Source: Micromonospora sp. WMMD1120 (lineage in GTDB: Bacteria; Actinomycetota; Actinomycetes; Mycobacteriales; Micromonosporaceae). Taken from it: DNA of 64,000 nucleotides. Position numbers and translations under genes: made by a program. The stretch lies in contig NZ_JARUBO010000005.1 of assembly GCF_029626235.1 (NCBI RefSeq), positions 5,490,001-5,554,000 of the forward strand, written 5' to 3'. The notes beneath the pieces are model-generated. The model had not been told where the DNA came from. It saw only the letters and a program-made list of their open reading frames with translations, and ran no database searches. Below, in pieces: positions 1-8,351 of the stretch; position 1 is the first letter of the stretch, and each line of letters starts with the position of its first letter.

Positions 1-1
1 C

Positions 2-31
2 TTCGTCGCGCTGGCCCGCGACGCCGGCTGA
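2..31 (+). CDS. C-terminal end of a truncated unknown protein
   Basis: The window opens inside an open frame reading FVALARDAG and stopping at TGA 29-31. Only nine residues are visible, so no family can be named. The gene lies upstream of the window edge on the plus strand. Nothing here shows whether it relates to the ECF sigma factor 340 bp downstream. Confidence 0.4.
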   Translation, partial: FVALARDAG

Positions 32-372
32 CCCACCGACCAGGACAGAGCCGGTCACCGAACCTCGGCCGGTTGCGGTTGTGCCGCCGCCGGTCCGGCA
101 ACCCCGACCGCCGAAGCGGCGTCGTGCCGGGTGGCCGCCCGTGCCGGATCCACCCTGGAGAGCCTGCTCCGCGAGCCGGTCCGCCACGCCGACACGCACC
201 TGCACGCCCGGCTGGCCTGACGGGCTCGCACCCTGCGTCGTCACCCGCCGCTGCGCGCTGCGTCGACACGACGCCGCCCGGGTTGCTCCGCGAGAAATTT
301 CTTGCCGCCAGCGGTAATCGGCGGCCGTCTCGCTGACAAGTACCCCCGACAGAGCAGTGCTGCGGAGGTGCG
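32..372. other. Intergenic region with an in-frame coding-like tail
   Basis: These 341 bases hold no gene I can support. After the TGA at 29-31 the same frame stays open to a second TGA at 218-220. Its last third has plausible coding composition (ending HADTHLHARLA), but no good start or ribosome site precedes it. It may be a former 3' extension of the upstream gene or chance. A purine-rich GCGGAGG just before 373 is the ribosome site of the sigma factor. No convincing promoter was identified. Confidence 0.4.
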
Positions 373-924
373 ATGCGAGATCGGGAAAATCGGGTGACCG
401 AGCTGTTCCGGCGACATGCCGACGACATCCACGCGTATGCGAGCTGGCGGGTCGGTCGACAGGACGCGGCGGACGTGGTGAGTGAGGTGTTCCTCGTCGC
501 CTGGCGGTCACTGCACCGGGTCCGGGCGGGCGAGGAGCGAGGGTGGCTGTTCGGCGTGGCACGGACCGTGATCCTGGCCCGCCGTCGACAGGGCGCGGCG
601 AAGGCCGCGCTGGACGAGCGGATGGTGGAGTCGACGGCCGTACCGGACACGTCGGACCACCTCGCCGACGACGTGGCGCTACGCGACGAGGTACGGCGGG
701 CGTTGCACGCGCTCGGTGAGCGCGACCGCGAGGTGCTGGTCACGGCGGCCTGGTTCGACCTGAGCGCCGCGGAGGCGGCACGGGTGCTCGGCGTGTCGCG
801 ACCCACCTACGCGGTGCGGCTGCACCGCGCCCGCAACCGGTTCCGCGACGCTTTTCAGCGTTCGAGCACGGCTGCCGCCGCGCAGCCGGTTCACCGTCCA
901 ATGACAGTGGGAGAGGCCCAGTGA
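373..924 (+). CDS. ECF-type RNA polymerase sigma factor
   Basis: This 183-residue protein has the two-domain layout of extracytoplasmic-function sigma-70 factors. A region 2 spans roughly residues 8-75 (the ADDIHAYASWRVG...DVVSEVFLVAWR stretch is typical of the -10-binding helices). A region 4 helix-turn-helix spans roughly residues 105-160 (LSAAEAARVLGVSRPTYAVRLHRAR). It would direct RNA polymerase to a specific promoter set. GCGGAGG lies 4 bases before the ATG. The stop overlaps the start of the next gene (positions 921-924), so the two are translationally coupled and the downstream membrane protein is its likely partner. No zinc-binding anti-sigma (ZAS) domain is visible in that partner, so regulation of this sigma factor is unclear. 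The target promoter is unknown. Confidence 0.9.
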   Translation: MRDRENRVTELFRRHADDIHAYASWRVGRQDAADVVSEVFLVAWRSLHRVRAGEERGWLFGVARTVILARRRQGAAKAALDERMVESTAVPDTSDHLADDVALRDEVRRALHALGERDREVLVTAAWFDLSAAEAARVLGVSRPTYAVRLHRARNRFRDAFQRSSTAAAAQPVHRPMTVGEAQ

Positions 925-2051
925 ACATCGACGACATCGTGCGCCGGGCCCGGCCGGACTCGACCGGGTGGACGCACAGCGAGGCGGGGCGACGGGTGCT
1001 GGACGAGATCGTCACGGCCGCGCCGGCCGAAGGATCGGCCGACCGGCGGGTGGCGGGCCGGTCGGGGCCGGCGCTGCGCTGGTCCCTCCTCGGTACCGGG
1101 CTGGCCGGCGCCGTCGCCGCCGGTGTACTGGCGGTGTCGGTGATCTCGACGCCGCAGCAGTCGCGGCCCGACAGCCCGCCGGTCGCCGGTCAACAACCGG
1201 ACGCGACGACCACGCTGTTGGCGCGCGACATCCTGCTCGCCGCGGCGAACCGGGCGGAGCAGGCACCCGCCGAGACGGGCAGGTACTGGCACGTCAAGAC
1301 GCTCGACCTCACTGGACCACAGCGCGCCGGTGACGCCGGCTACTGGCTGCTGCGGCGCAGCGTCACCGAGAGCTGGGACGCCAGCGACCCGGCCGAGGCC
1401 AGTTGGACCGGACACCGCGACCTCGGCGTACGGCCCGCCAGCCAGGCCGACGAGCGGGCGTGGCGCGCCGCCGGCGCACCGAGCGAATGGACCCTCGACA
1501 CCGACGGCCCGAAACCGCTGGTGCTGTCCACCCGGCCGGACGCGGGCACGCTGAGCAGGGACCGGTCGGCCCCCCGCTACCTGGAGGACCTCGGGCAGCT
1601 CGACCTGGAGCAGGTCCGGCGGCTGCCCGACGAGCCGCGCGCGCTGCGGGCGTGGACGAGCGAGCGCATCCGGGCGCGGATGGGCGTCCCCGCCGGCAGC
1701 CCGACGAGCGACCGACTGCTCTTCGGTTTCCTGGGTCGGATGCTGCTGGACACCCCGGCCCCGCCGAAGGTACGCGGCGCGGCGTTCCGGATTCTCGCGG
1801 AGATCCCCGGCGTGCGTGGTCTCGACGCCGTCACCGACGCGCACGGGCGCTCCGGGCAGGGCGTGGAGTTCCGCGACGACAGCGGCACCGTGCGGCTGAT
1901 CGTCGACCCGTCGACCCACCGCCTGCTCGGCGAGCAGACCAGCTCGACCCCGAAGGACGCCGCGGTTCCCGGCAAGCAGAGCACCACAGTGGTGCTGACC
2001 GCGCAGTGGTCCGACGCCGCGCCGCAGCGGCCGAGCCTGCCGCAGGAATAG
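921..2051 (+). CDS. CU044_5270-type single-pass membrane protein, sigma-factor partner
   Basis: This 376-residue protein starts inside the sigma factor gene (ATGA overlap). Residues 1-50 are soluble and cytoplasmic-looking. One hydrophobic helix follows at about 53-76 (LRWSLLGTGLAGAVAAGVLA). A long extracytoplasmic C-terminal part of about 300 residues has beta-rich composition and no catalytic motif I recognise. This layout matches the CU044_5270 family, often encoded directly behind ECF sigma factors in actinobacteria and thought to act as an anti-sigma or sensor-like membrane partner. That role is inferred from position; no zinc-finger anti-sigma motif is present. A perfect 13-bp hairpin follows the stop and separates it from the protease gene. 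Confidence 0.75.
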   Translation: MNIDDIVRRARPDSTGWTHSEAGRRVLDEIVTAAPAEGSADRRVAGRSGPALRWSLLGTGLAGAVAAGVLAVSVISTPQQSRPDSPPVAGQQPDATTTLLARDILLAAANRAEQAPAETGRYWHVKTLDLTGPQRAGDAGYWLLRRSVTESWDASDPAEASWTGHRDLGVRPASQADERAWRAAGAPSEWTLDTDGPKPLVLSTRPDAGTLSRDRSAPRYLEDLGQLDLEQVRRLPDEPRALRAWTSERIRARMGVPAGSPTSDRLLFGFLGRMLLDTPAPPKVRGAAFRILAEIPGVRGLDAVTDAHGRSGQGVEFRDDSGTVRLIVDPSTHRLLGEQTSSTPKDAAVPGKQSTTVVLTAQWSDAAPQRPSLPQE

Positions 2052-2069
2052 TCGCAGCTTGTCCCGTAC

Positions 2070-2106
2070 CCGATGGCCGGCCGCCTGGTTGGTGGCCGGC
2101 CATCGG
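2070..2106 (+). terminator. Strong GC hairpin between sigma operon and protease
   Basis: Perfect 13-bp arms at 2070-2082 and 2094-2106 enclose an 11-base loop. It lies 19 bases after the stop of the CU044_5270-type gene. There is no T-tract, as is common for actinobacterial terminators. It could end the sigma operon or stabilise the mRNA 3' end. The protease's ribosome site (GAGGAG, 2112-2117) is just downstream. Confidence 0.6.
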
Positions 2107-2124
2107 CACTCCTGAGGAGCTTCT

Positions 2125-5100
2125 GTGCACCGTCTACGCTGGCTGGCCGTCCCCGCCTGCCTCGCCGTCGTGTCCACCATCGGTCCACCGGCCGCCGCGA
2201 CGCCCTCGCCGCCGGCCGCGACACACGACGCCGTCTCCGCCGCGCAGGCCCCGGCCCGCGCCGTCACGCTGATCACCGGCGATCTCGTCGAGGTCCGGGG
2301 TGACGGCACCATCACGGTACGACCCGGCGCCGACCGGGACGGCGTCGGCTTCCTCCGCCAGCGGCACGAGGGACACGACCTGGTCATCCCGGGTGACGCC
2401 GTCGGTCTGCTGGCCGCGGGCCGGGTGGACCGACGCCTGTTCGACGTGACCACGCTGCTGGCCGCCGGCTACGACGACGCGCGGCGCGACAGCATCCCGC
2501 TGGTCGTCCGCTACCGCGACCCGGCGACCCGCACCGGCGCCCGCGACTGGATGCGGCGGCACCGCGCGGCGGTGACCGCTGAGCTGGCGCACGTCAACGC
2601 GTGGGGCGCGCGTACCCCGAAGCGGGACGCCGTCACCTGGTGGTCCGGACTGACCGCGGCCACCCGCGCGTCCGCCGACGGACGGCGTCCCGGGCTGGCC
2701 GGCGGCATCGAGTCGGTCCGGTTGGACGGCAGGCTGCGCGTCAGCCTGGACCAGAGCGCCGCGCAGATCGGCGCGCCGGCCGCCTGGCAGGCCGGACTCA
2801 CCGGCCGTGGGGTGACCGTCGCGGTGCTGGACACCGGTGTGGACACCAGCCACCCCGACCTGGCCGGCCGGGTCCGGGAGAACCGCAACTTCAGCGAAGC
2901 GGCCGAGGGCGGCGACGTGATCGGGCACGGCACCCACGTCGCGTCCACCATCGCCGGCAGCGGAGCCGCGTCGGACGGCCGCTACCGGGGTGTCGCCGCC
3001 GACGCCGACCTGCTCGTCGGCAAGGTCTGCGAGGACATGTCGTGCAGCGAGTCGGCCATGCTGGCCGGCATGCAGTGGGCCGCCGAGCGGGGCGCCGACG
3101 TGGTGAACATGAGCATCGGCGGCGAGGACACCGCCGAGGTGGACCTCCTGGAGGAGGCGGTCAACCGGCTCAGCGCGCGACACGGCACGTTGTTCGTGGT
3201 GGCGGCGGGCAACGACGGCGCTGTCGTCAGCTCTGTCGACTCGCCGTCGACGGCCGAGGCGGCCCTCTCCGTCGCCGCGGGAACCCGCGCCGAAGAGGTG
3301 GCCGAGTTGTCCAGCCACGGCCCCCGGCTCGGGGACGGCGGCACCAAACCGGAGATCACCGCACCCGGCGTCGACATCGTCGCCGCCCGGTCGGGCCAGG
3401 CCCCCACGGACCTGATCGACCCGGTCGGCGACCGGTACGCGCGGATGAGCGGCACGTCGATGGCGACACCGCACGTCGCCGGCGCGGCGGCGCTGCTGGC
3501 GCAGCGGCACCCCAGCTGGACCGGCGCGCAGCTCAAGGCGGCGCTCATCGCCACCGCGGTGGCCCTGCCCGGTGCGGACACCTCGGCGCAGGGCGCGGGC
3601 CGCGTCGACCTCCGTCCCGCGCTCGCCGCGAGCGTCGTACCGGACACCGGCAGCCTCAACCTCGGGGTACGGGAGTGGCCGCACCACGACGACGCCCCGG
3701 TGACCCGGACGGTGACCTACCGCAACGACGGCTCCGCGCCGGTGACGGTGGCGATGGCGGGCACGCTCACCGGTCCGGACGGGACGACCGCGCCGCACGG
3801 CATGCTCACTGTCGACCCGCAGCGGCTCACCGTGCCGGCGGGCGGGAGCGCCGGTGTCACCGTCACGGTGGACACCTCCGTCAGCGCCCCGGACGGCCGG
3901 TACACCGGGCGGATCACCGCCACACCCGAGGCGGGCACGCCGGTGTCCACTGTGCTGTCGGTGCTCCGCGACGTCGAGCGGTACGCGCTCACCGTGCGGG
4001 TCCTGGACCGGCACGGCGCGAACGCCGCCGAGCACACCAGCCTGATCACCTCCTGGGCCGACCGGTCCAGCGTCGTCGAGTGGACCCCCGGTGAGCACAC
4101 GTACCGGCTGCCGGCCGGCGACTACACCCTCGGGGCGCTCGTCTTCACCGACGCCTACCAGGACACCGAGACGGTCACCCTGCTGGCCCGGCCGAAGCTG
4201 ACCCTCACCGCCGACACCCGCGTCGTGCTCGACGCCCGGTCCGGGCAGCCGGTTACCGCGACGGTCCCCGAACCGACCGCCCGCTTCACCCACGCCGACA
4301 TCGGCTACCGGGTCGCCGCGCGCTATCCCACCCGAGACACCGTGCTCGGCTGGCAGAACGTCCGGCGCGGCTTCGACAACCTGTTCACCGCGCAGGTCGG
4401 CGGCCCGAGCGCCGGGGACACCTTCCAGTCCGACATCTCCGCCGGCTGGGCCCGCGCCACCGCCGACGGTGACTACCTGGACAGCCCCTACGCCTACCAC
4501 CTCGGGTGGATCACCCCCGGCGCGCTGCCGACCGGGTTGACCCACCACCTCCGTACGGGGGATCTGGCGGCGGTGACCAGCACCTTCCACGGGCCGGCGG
4601 GTCGTGTCGGCGCGGCCGGTTCGGCGGCGGCGGGCGCGACCGGCGCGGTCATCGCCCCGGAGTTGCGCCTGCCGGGCGGGCGCGTCGACTACTACCACGG
4701 TCGGGACAACGCGCGCTGGCAGCGGATGTTCGTGCAGTTGGACACCGGCAACGCCACCGAGGTGAACCTGACCCAGCCCGCTGTCGCGTACCGGGCGGGT
4801 CGGTCCTACCGGGAGACCTGGAACGGCGCTGTCCTCGCCCCCGCGTTCGGGGACCGGCCGGCCGACTCGGAGCAGGGGGCACGGCGTACCCCGGCGGGGC
4901 AGATCGTCGTCGACGACGGCCTGCTCGTCGACCCGACAGCCGGCCGTGGCAGCCTGCCGAAGGTGCGCCAGGACAGCGGACGTACCGCGCTGTACCGCGA
5001 CGGACAGGTGCTCGCCGAGAGCCGGCGGTACGGTTCGCTGCGCGCCGACGTCCCCGCCGAGGAGGCGAGGTACCGGCTGGAGGCGGCGGTGGACCGGTCC

Positions 5101-5502
5101 AGCTACGCCGACGTCTCCACCACTGTGTCGTCGGCGTGGACGTTCCGCTCCGGCCCCGTGGACGGCACGCTGCCGACGGCGCTCGCGCTGCTCGCGGTCC
5201 GGTACGCGCCGACCCTGGCCGAGGGCAGGACGGCCCCGGCCGGGAGGCGCTTCGTCATCCCGGTCCGCGTCGAGCACCAGCCCGGCTCGACCGGTGGCAC
5301 CGTCACCGACCTCGCCGTACAGGTGTCCTACGACGACGGAGCGACCTGGCAGCCGGCCACGGTGACCCGCAGCGGCGGCATCGGGGTGGCCGTGGTGACG
5401 CATCCGGCCGACGCCAGGCACGTGTCGCTGCGGGCCACCGCCGCGGACGGCCAGGGCAACCAGGTCGAACAGACGATCATCCGGGCCTACCTGCTCGGTT
5501 AG
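2125..5502 (+). CDS. Large secreted S8 subtilisin-like serine protease
   Basis: This 1125-residue protein starts at a GTG behind GAGGAG. Residues 1-25 form a Sec-type signal peptide (MHRLRWLAVPACLAVVSTIG, then an Ala-rich cleavage site). A propeptide-like segment runs to about 210. The subtilase domain covers about 225-490 and contains the whole catalytic triad: Asp236 in VLDTGVDTSHPDL, His268 in GHGTHVA and Ser445 in GTSMATPHVAG. The remaining 600 residues look like beta-sandwich modules, including a fibronectin or NEW3-like segment near 510-600. It is probably an exported broad protease. A perfect hairpin follows the stop and is shared with the convergent MFS gene. It may answer to the upstream sigma factor, but no shared promoter motif was found. 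Confidence 0.93.
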   Translation: MHRLRWLAVPACLAVVSTIGPPAAATPSPPAATHDAVSAAQAPARAVTLITGDLVEVRGDGTITVRPGADRDGVGFLRQRHEGHDLVIPGDAVGLLAAGRVDRRLFDVTTLLAAGYDDARRDSIPLVVRYRDPATRTGARDWMRRHRAAVTAELAHVNAWGARTPKRDAVTWWSGLTAATRASADGRRPGLAGGIESVRLDGRLRVSLDQSAAQIGAPAAWQAGLTGRGVTVAVLDTGVDTSHPDLAGRVRENRNFSEAAEGGDVIGHGTHVASTIAGSGAASDGRYRGVAADADLLVGKVCEDMSCSESAMLAGMQWAAERGADVVNMSIGGEDTAEVDLLEEAVNRLSARHGTLFVVAAGNDGAVVSSVDSPSTAEAALSVAAGTRAEEVAELSSHGPRLGDGGTKPEITAPGVDIVAARSGQAPTDLIDPVGDRYARMSGTSMATPHVAGAAALLAQRHPSWTGAQLKAALIATAVALPGADTSAQGAGRVDLRPALAASVVPDTGSLNLGVREWPHHDDAPVTRTVTYRNDGSAPVTVAMAGTLTGPDGTTAPHGMLTVDPQRLTVPAGGSAGVTVTVDTSVSAPDGRYTGRITATPEAGTPVSTVLSVLRDVERYALTVRVLDRHGANAAEHTSLITSWADRSSVVEWTPGEHTYRLPAGDYTLGALVFTDAYQDTETVTLLARPKLTLTADTRVVLDARSGQPVTATVPEPTARFTHADIGYRVAARYPTRDTVLGWQNVRRGFDNLFTAQVGGPSAGDTFQSDISAGWARATADGDYLDSPYAYHLGWITPGALPTGLTHHLRTGDLAAVTSTFHGPAGRVGAAGSAAAGATGAVIAPELRLPGGRVDYYHGRDNARWQRMFVQLDTGNATEVNLTQPAVAYRAGRSYRETWNGAVLAPAFGDRPADSEQGARRTPAGQIVVDDGLLVDPTAGRGSLPKVRQDSGRTALYRDGQVLAESRRYGSLRADVPAEEARYRLEAAVDRSSYADVSTTVSSAWTFRSGPVDGTLPTALALLAVRYAPTLAEGRTAPAGRRFVIPVRVEHQPGSTGGTVTDLAVQVSYDDGATWQPATVTRSGGIGVAVVTHPADARHVSLRATAADGQGNQVEQTIIRAYLLG

Positions 5503-5508
5503 CGCCGA

Positions 5509-5551
5509 TCGGGGAAGGTCAGCTCCCGGGGTGGAACCTGACCTTCCCCGA
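5509..5551. terminator. Bidirectional terminator between protease and MFS gene
   Basis: Perfect 14-bp arms at 5509-5522 and 5538-5551 enclose a 15-base loop. It lies in the 62-bp gap between two convergent genes, so it can serve both strands. No T-run follows either arm. Confidence 0.65.
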
Positions 5552-5564
5552 CCGGCAGGGGACG

Positions 5565-6797
5565 TCAGCGCACGCCGACGGGTTCGGCCGGCTGCGGTTG
5601 CGGCGCCGGCGACCAGGTGAGTCGGCGTACGCCGGGGACGAGCGTGGTGCCCGCGCAGCAGGCGAGGACCAGCAGGCCGGCGACGATCAGCGGCACCGGT
5701 GCGCCGAACGCGTCGGCGGCCAGCGGCGCCAACGCGTAGCCCAGCGGGGTGGCGCCGAGTGACACCAGCCAGTCGTACGAGGTGACCCGGGCCAGGACCT
5801 CCGGCGGGAAGTGCTGCTGCACCACTGTCTCCCACACCGGGTTGAGGTAACCCAGGGCGGTCATCGCCACCGCGTACGCGGCGAGCACCGCCGGGGCGGG
5901 CGCGGCGACGGCGAGCAGGAACAGCGGCGCGGCGTAGCAGGCCAGCCCGAGATTGGCCAGCAGCACCGGTCGGCGTAGCCGCACCCGCCCGGCCAGCAGG
6001 GAGCCGGCGAGCATCCCGATCGCGCCGGCCTGCAACAGCAGCACCCAGGTCGTCTCGCCGCCGAGTTGGTCGATGGCGACGGCCGGTCCGAGGGTCATCA
6101 GCACGGCGGCGGCGCCGTTCCACACGCCGTGTCCCACCAGACTGCTCCAGAACCAGTCGCGGGAGCGTACCTCTCCGAGGCCGTGCCGCAGGTCGGCCAG
6201 GACGGAGCGGCGGGGCACCGGCACGTGTCGGACCCGGACCAGCGCGAGCAGCGCGGCGCTGAGGGCGAACGCCGCGCTGTCGAGGACGAACGCCCAACCG
6301 GGTCCGGCGGCCCAGATCAGCGCTCCGGCCAACGCCGGCCCGGCGAGGCGGCTGGTGTTCGCGGTGATCCCCATCAGGGCGTTGGCCCGTTGCCGCTCGG
6401 CCGGCTCGACGGTGCCGGCGATCAGCGGCGACGCGGTGGGGATGGCGAACGCCGAGGCGGTGCCGCCGAGCGCGGACGCCACGACCACGGTGACCAGCGA
6501 CGGCTGACCGCCGAGCAACTGCGCGCCGACCGCCAGTTGCGTCGCGCAACGGACCAGGTCGGCCAGCAGGGCGACCCGGCGGGCGTCGAACCGGTCGGCG
6601 ACGACGCCACCCAGCGGCAGCAGGAGCAGCCGGGGGACCATCGCGGCGGCGAGCACGGCGGCCAGCGTGCCGGTGGAGCCGGTGGCCCGCAGGACGGCCA
6701 GGGCCAGAGCCGCGGGCACCACCGCCTCGCCGAGGGCGGAGACGGTGCGGCCCAGGAACAGCAGCCGGAAGGAACGGACGCGAAGGGGATGAGCCAT
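5565..6797 (-). CDS. MFS efflux transporter, divergent from MarR
   Basis: This 410-residue protein has about 12 hydrophobic segments and a major-facilitator loop motif near residues 68-75 (GVVADRFDARR). It resembles the enterobactin-exporter/MFS_3 group often found beside MarR repressors, and probably exports a small toxic molecule. The substrate cannot be read from sequence. The start is decided by a TAAGTT -10 box (6804-6809, reverse strand) exactly 6 bases before the ATG, which gives a leaderless transcript. The MarR gene faces away across 68 bp, and repeats between the two promoters make it the probable regulator. The C-terminus is Pro/Gln-rich. Confidence 0.88.
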   Translation of the reverse strand: MAHPLRVRSFRLLFLGRTVSALGEAVVPAALALAVLRATGSTGTLAAVLAAAMVPRLLLLPLGGVVADRFDARRVALLADLVRCATQLAVGAQLLGGQPSLVTVVVASALGGTASAFAIPTASPLIAGTVEPAERQRANALMGITANTSRLAGPALAGALIWAAGPGWAFVLDSAAFALSAALLALVRVRHVPVPRRSVLADLRHGLGEVRSRDWFWSSLVGHGVWNGAAAVLMTLGPAVAIDQLGGETTWVLLLQAGAIGMLAGSLLAGRVRLRRPVLLANLGLACYAAPLFLLAVAAPAPAVLAAYAVAMTALGYLNPVWETVVQQHFPPEVLARVTSYDWLVSLGATPLGYALAPLAADAFGAPVPLIVAGLLVLACCAGTTLVPGVRRLTWSPAPQPQPAEPVGVR

Positions 6798-6803
6798 ACC
6801 GGC

Positions 6804-6859
6804 AACTTACTTCGACACCGAACCTTTCGGCAATGAATATTTCGGCATTGAGGTAAGCT
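6804..6859. promoter_or_regulatory. Back-to-back leaderless promoters with MarR-type operator repeats
   Basis: On the minus strand TAAGTT (6809-6804) lies 6 bases before the MFS ATG. On the plus strand TAAGCT (6854-6859) lies 6 bases before the marR GTG. Between them are two direct copies of TTTCGGCAnTGA (6825-6836 and 6840-6851, one mismatch) and a small dyad CCGAA-N2-TTCGG (6819-6830). Copies one and a half helical turns apart and overlapping both -35 zones fit a repressor that silences both genes. That the neighbouring MarR binds here is an inference. Confidence 0.65.
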
Positions 6860-6865
6860 GGCCCG

Positions 6866-7396
6866 GTGACCAACACTCCGGACACGGTCGACCGGCACAT
6901 CGCGCGTTGGCAGCCCGTCGTGCCCGATCTCGACGTGGACATCGAGGGCGCGGTGACCCGCATGATCCGGCTGACCCGACACCTGCGGACGGTGAAGGAA
7001 CGGGTCCTGGTCGACCTCGACCTGCCGGCGCACGAGTACGACACCCTGCACGCCCTGGCCGGCCGCCGCGGCCGGGCGGCGCCCTCGGACCTCGCCGCCG
7101 ACCTGGCGATGGCGCCCGCCTCGATCACCGCCCGGGTGGACGCGCTGCTGCGGCGGGGTTTCGTGCGCCGAATCCCCTCCACGGTGGACCGCCGCCGGGT
7201 GGACGTGGAACTCACCGAGGAAGGTCACGCGGCGTGGCGCGGGGCGATGGACATCCAGGGCGCGGAGGAGCGCCGCCTGCTGGGCGCGCTCACCCCCACC
7301 GAGCGACGGCAGCTCTCCGATCTGCTGCGCCAGGTGCTGCTGGTCGCCGAGCGACCGCCCGGCGACCAGCCTTCGGGCAGCCCCGACAAGCAGTGA
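6866..7396 (+). CDS. MarR-family transcriptional regulator
   Basis: This 176-residue winged-helix protein has the HTH at about residues 70-105 (PSDLAADLAMAPASITARVDALLRRGFV), followed by the DRRRVDVELTEEG wing of the MarR family. It would bind DNA as a dimer and release it on binding a small ligand. The GTG start is preferred because TAAGCT ends 6 bases upstream, leaving no leader. It is transcribed away from the MFS exporter and very probably represses both. The last codon abuts a degenerate adenosine deaminase tail on the other strand. Confidence 0.9.
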   Translation: MTNTPDTVDRHIARWQPVVPDLDVDIEGAVTRMIRLTRHLRTVKERVLVDLDLPAHEYDTLHALAGRRGRAAPSDLAADLAMAPASITARVDALLRRGFVRRIPSTVDRRRVDVELTEEGHAAWRGAMDIQGAEERRLLGALTPTERRQLSDLLRQVLLVAERPPGDQPSGSPDKQ

Positions 7397-7696
7397 TCAG
7401 CGGAGACCGTGGACGGCGGTGGTCGTCGACGGGAACGTCCGCAGATAGTCGTCGATCTCGGCCAGCAGGGCGGTCCTGCCCGCGTCGTCGACGAAGGAGT
7501 GCCGCACCGCTTGGCGGGCCAGCTCGGCGACGCCGCGCTCGTCCAGATCGAGCAGGTCGGTGGCCACCTGGTATTCCTCGTTCAGAGTCGTGGAGAACAT
7601 CGGCGGGTCGTCGGAGTTGATGGTGACCGGTACACCGGCGGCCACCAGCTGCGGCAGCGGATGCTCGGCCAGCGACCCTCGACCCGCGCCGGCACG
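7397..7696 (-). pseudogene. Remnant of adenosine deaminase (C-terminal end only)
   Basis: The reverse strand reads GSLAEHPLPQLVAAG, then VPVTINSDDPPMFSTTLNEEY. This is the conserved metal/substrate-binding Asp-Asp region and C-terminus of adenosine or adenine deaminases. Only about 95 of the usual 340 or so residues remain. Upstream the frame loses similarity and hits a TAG at 7697-7699, just before the DUF2087 gene. The N-terminal barrel with the HxH metal motif is absent. It is best read as a 5'-deleted gene left by a rearrangement. A GTG at 7643-7645 could start an 82-residue peptide, but that could not be an enzyme. Confidence 0.75.
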
Positions 7697-7784
7697 CTAA
7701 CAAGACCGCGCGGCGTCGACAACCCGCGCCGGGCAGCCGGAAATCGCGTGGCGGTCCGCGTACACCGATGAGAAGGTGACCGAC

Positions 7785-8300
7785 GTGAGTGCGCACACGC
7801 TGGCCGGGGCCCTGGCCGACGACGGACGACGACGGATCTTCGCGGCGGTCGTGTTGGGCGCGACGAGCGCGAGCGTGATCGCCGAGCGGACCGGCCTGCC
7901 GGCCCGGGTGGTGCTCACCGGGCTGCGCCGGCTCCGCGACGCGGGCCTTGTCACCGGCACGGACGGCGCTCTCACCGTCGACGACGGGTGGCTGCGGGAG
8001 GCCGCGCGCGACAGCCGTCCTCCCGACGACGCCGACCCCGCCGTCGACCCGGTGCTGCGCACGTTCCTGCGCGGGGACGTCCTGGTGGGTCTGCCGGCGC
8101 AGCGCGGTCGGCGGCGAGTGCTGCTGGCGCACATCGCCGAGCGGTCGTTCGCCAGGGGCACCCGCTATCCGGAGCGGGCCGTCGACGACGCCCTGAAGAC
8201 GTGGTGCGCCGCCGGCGGGTCGGATCACGCGACGCTGCGCCGGTATCTGGTCGACGAGCGGTTGCTCACCCGCGAGCACGGCGTCTACCAGCGGCTCTGA
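7785..8300 (+). CDS. DUF2087 protein with N-terminal winged helix
   Basis: This 171-residue protein is counted from GTG 7785, which has AGAAGG 8 bases upstream; an in-frame GTG at 7776 adds three residues. Residues 1-65 look like an ArsR-type winged helix (ASVIAERTGLPARVVLTGLRRLRDAGLV). Residues about 90-170 match DUF2087 (LPAQRGRRRVLLAHIAERSF, then YPERAVDDALKTW and the ending TLRRYLVDERLL). The combination suggests a DNA-binding regulator. DUF2087 has no established biochemical role that I know of. It sits next to a deletion scar, so its promoter region may have been rearranged. Confidence 0.8.
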   Translation: MSAHTLAGALADDGRRRIFAAVVLGATSASVIAERTGLPARVVLTGLRRLRDAGLVTGTDGALTVDDGWLREAARDSRPPDDADPAVDPVLRTFLRGDVLVGLPAQRGRRRVLLAHIAERSFARGTRYPERAVDDALKTWCAAGGSDHATLRRYLVDERLLTREHGVYQRL

Positions 8301-8351
8301 TCGTCCGCGCGCGGATCGTCCGGTCGCGGACCATCTTGCTAGCCTCGGCGG

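Noticed and set aside
2134..7215. Very long open frame on the minus strand opposite the protease and MFS genes
   Set aside because: It is a GC-rich antisense shadow with low-complexity Arg/Gly/Ala sequence. The plus-strand protease has a full catalytic triad and a ribosome site.
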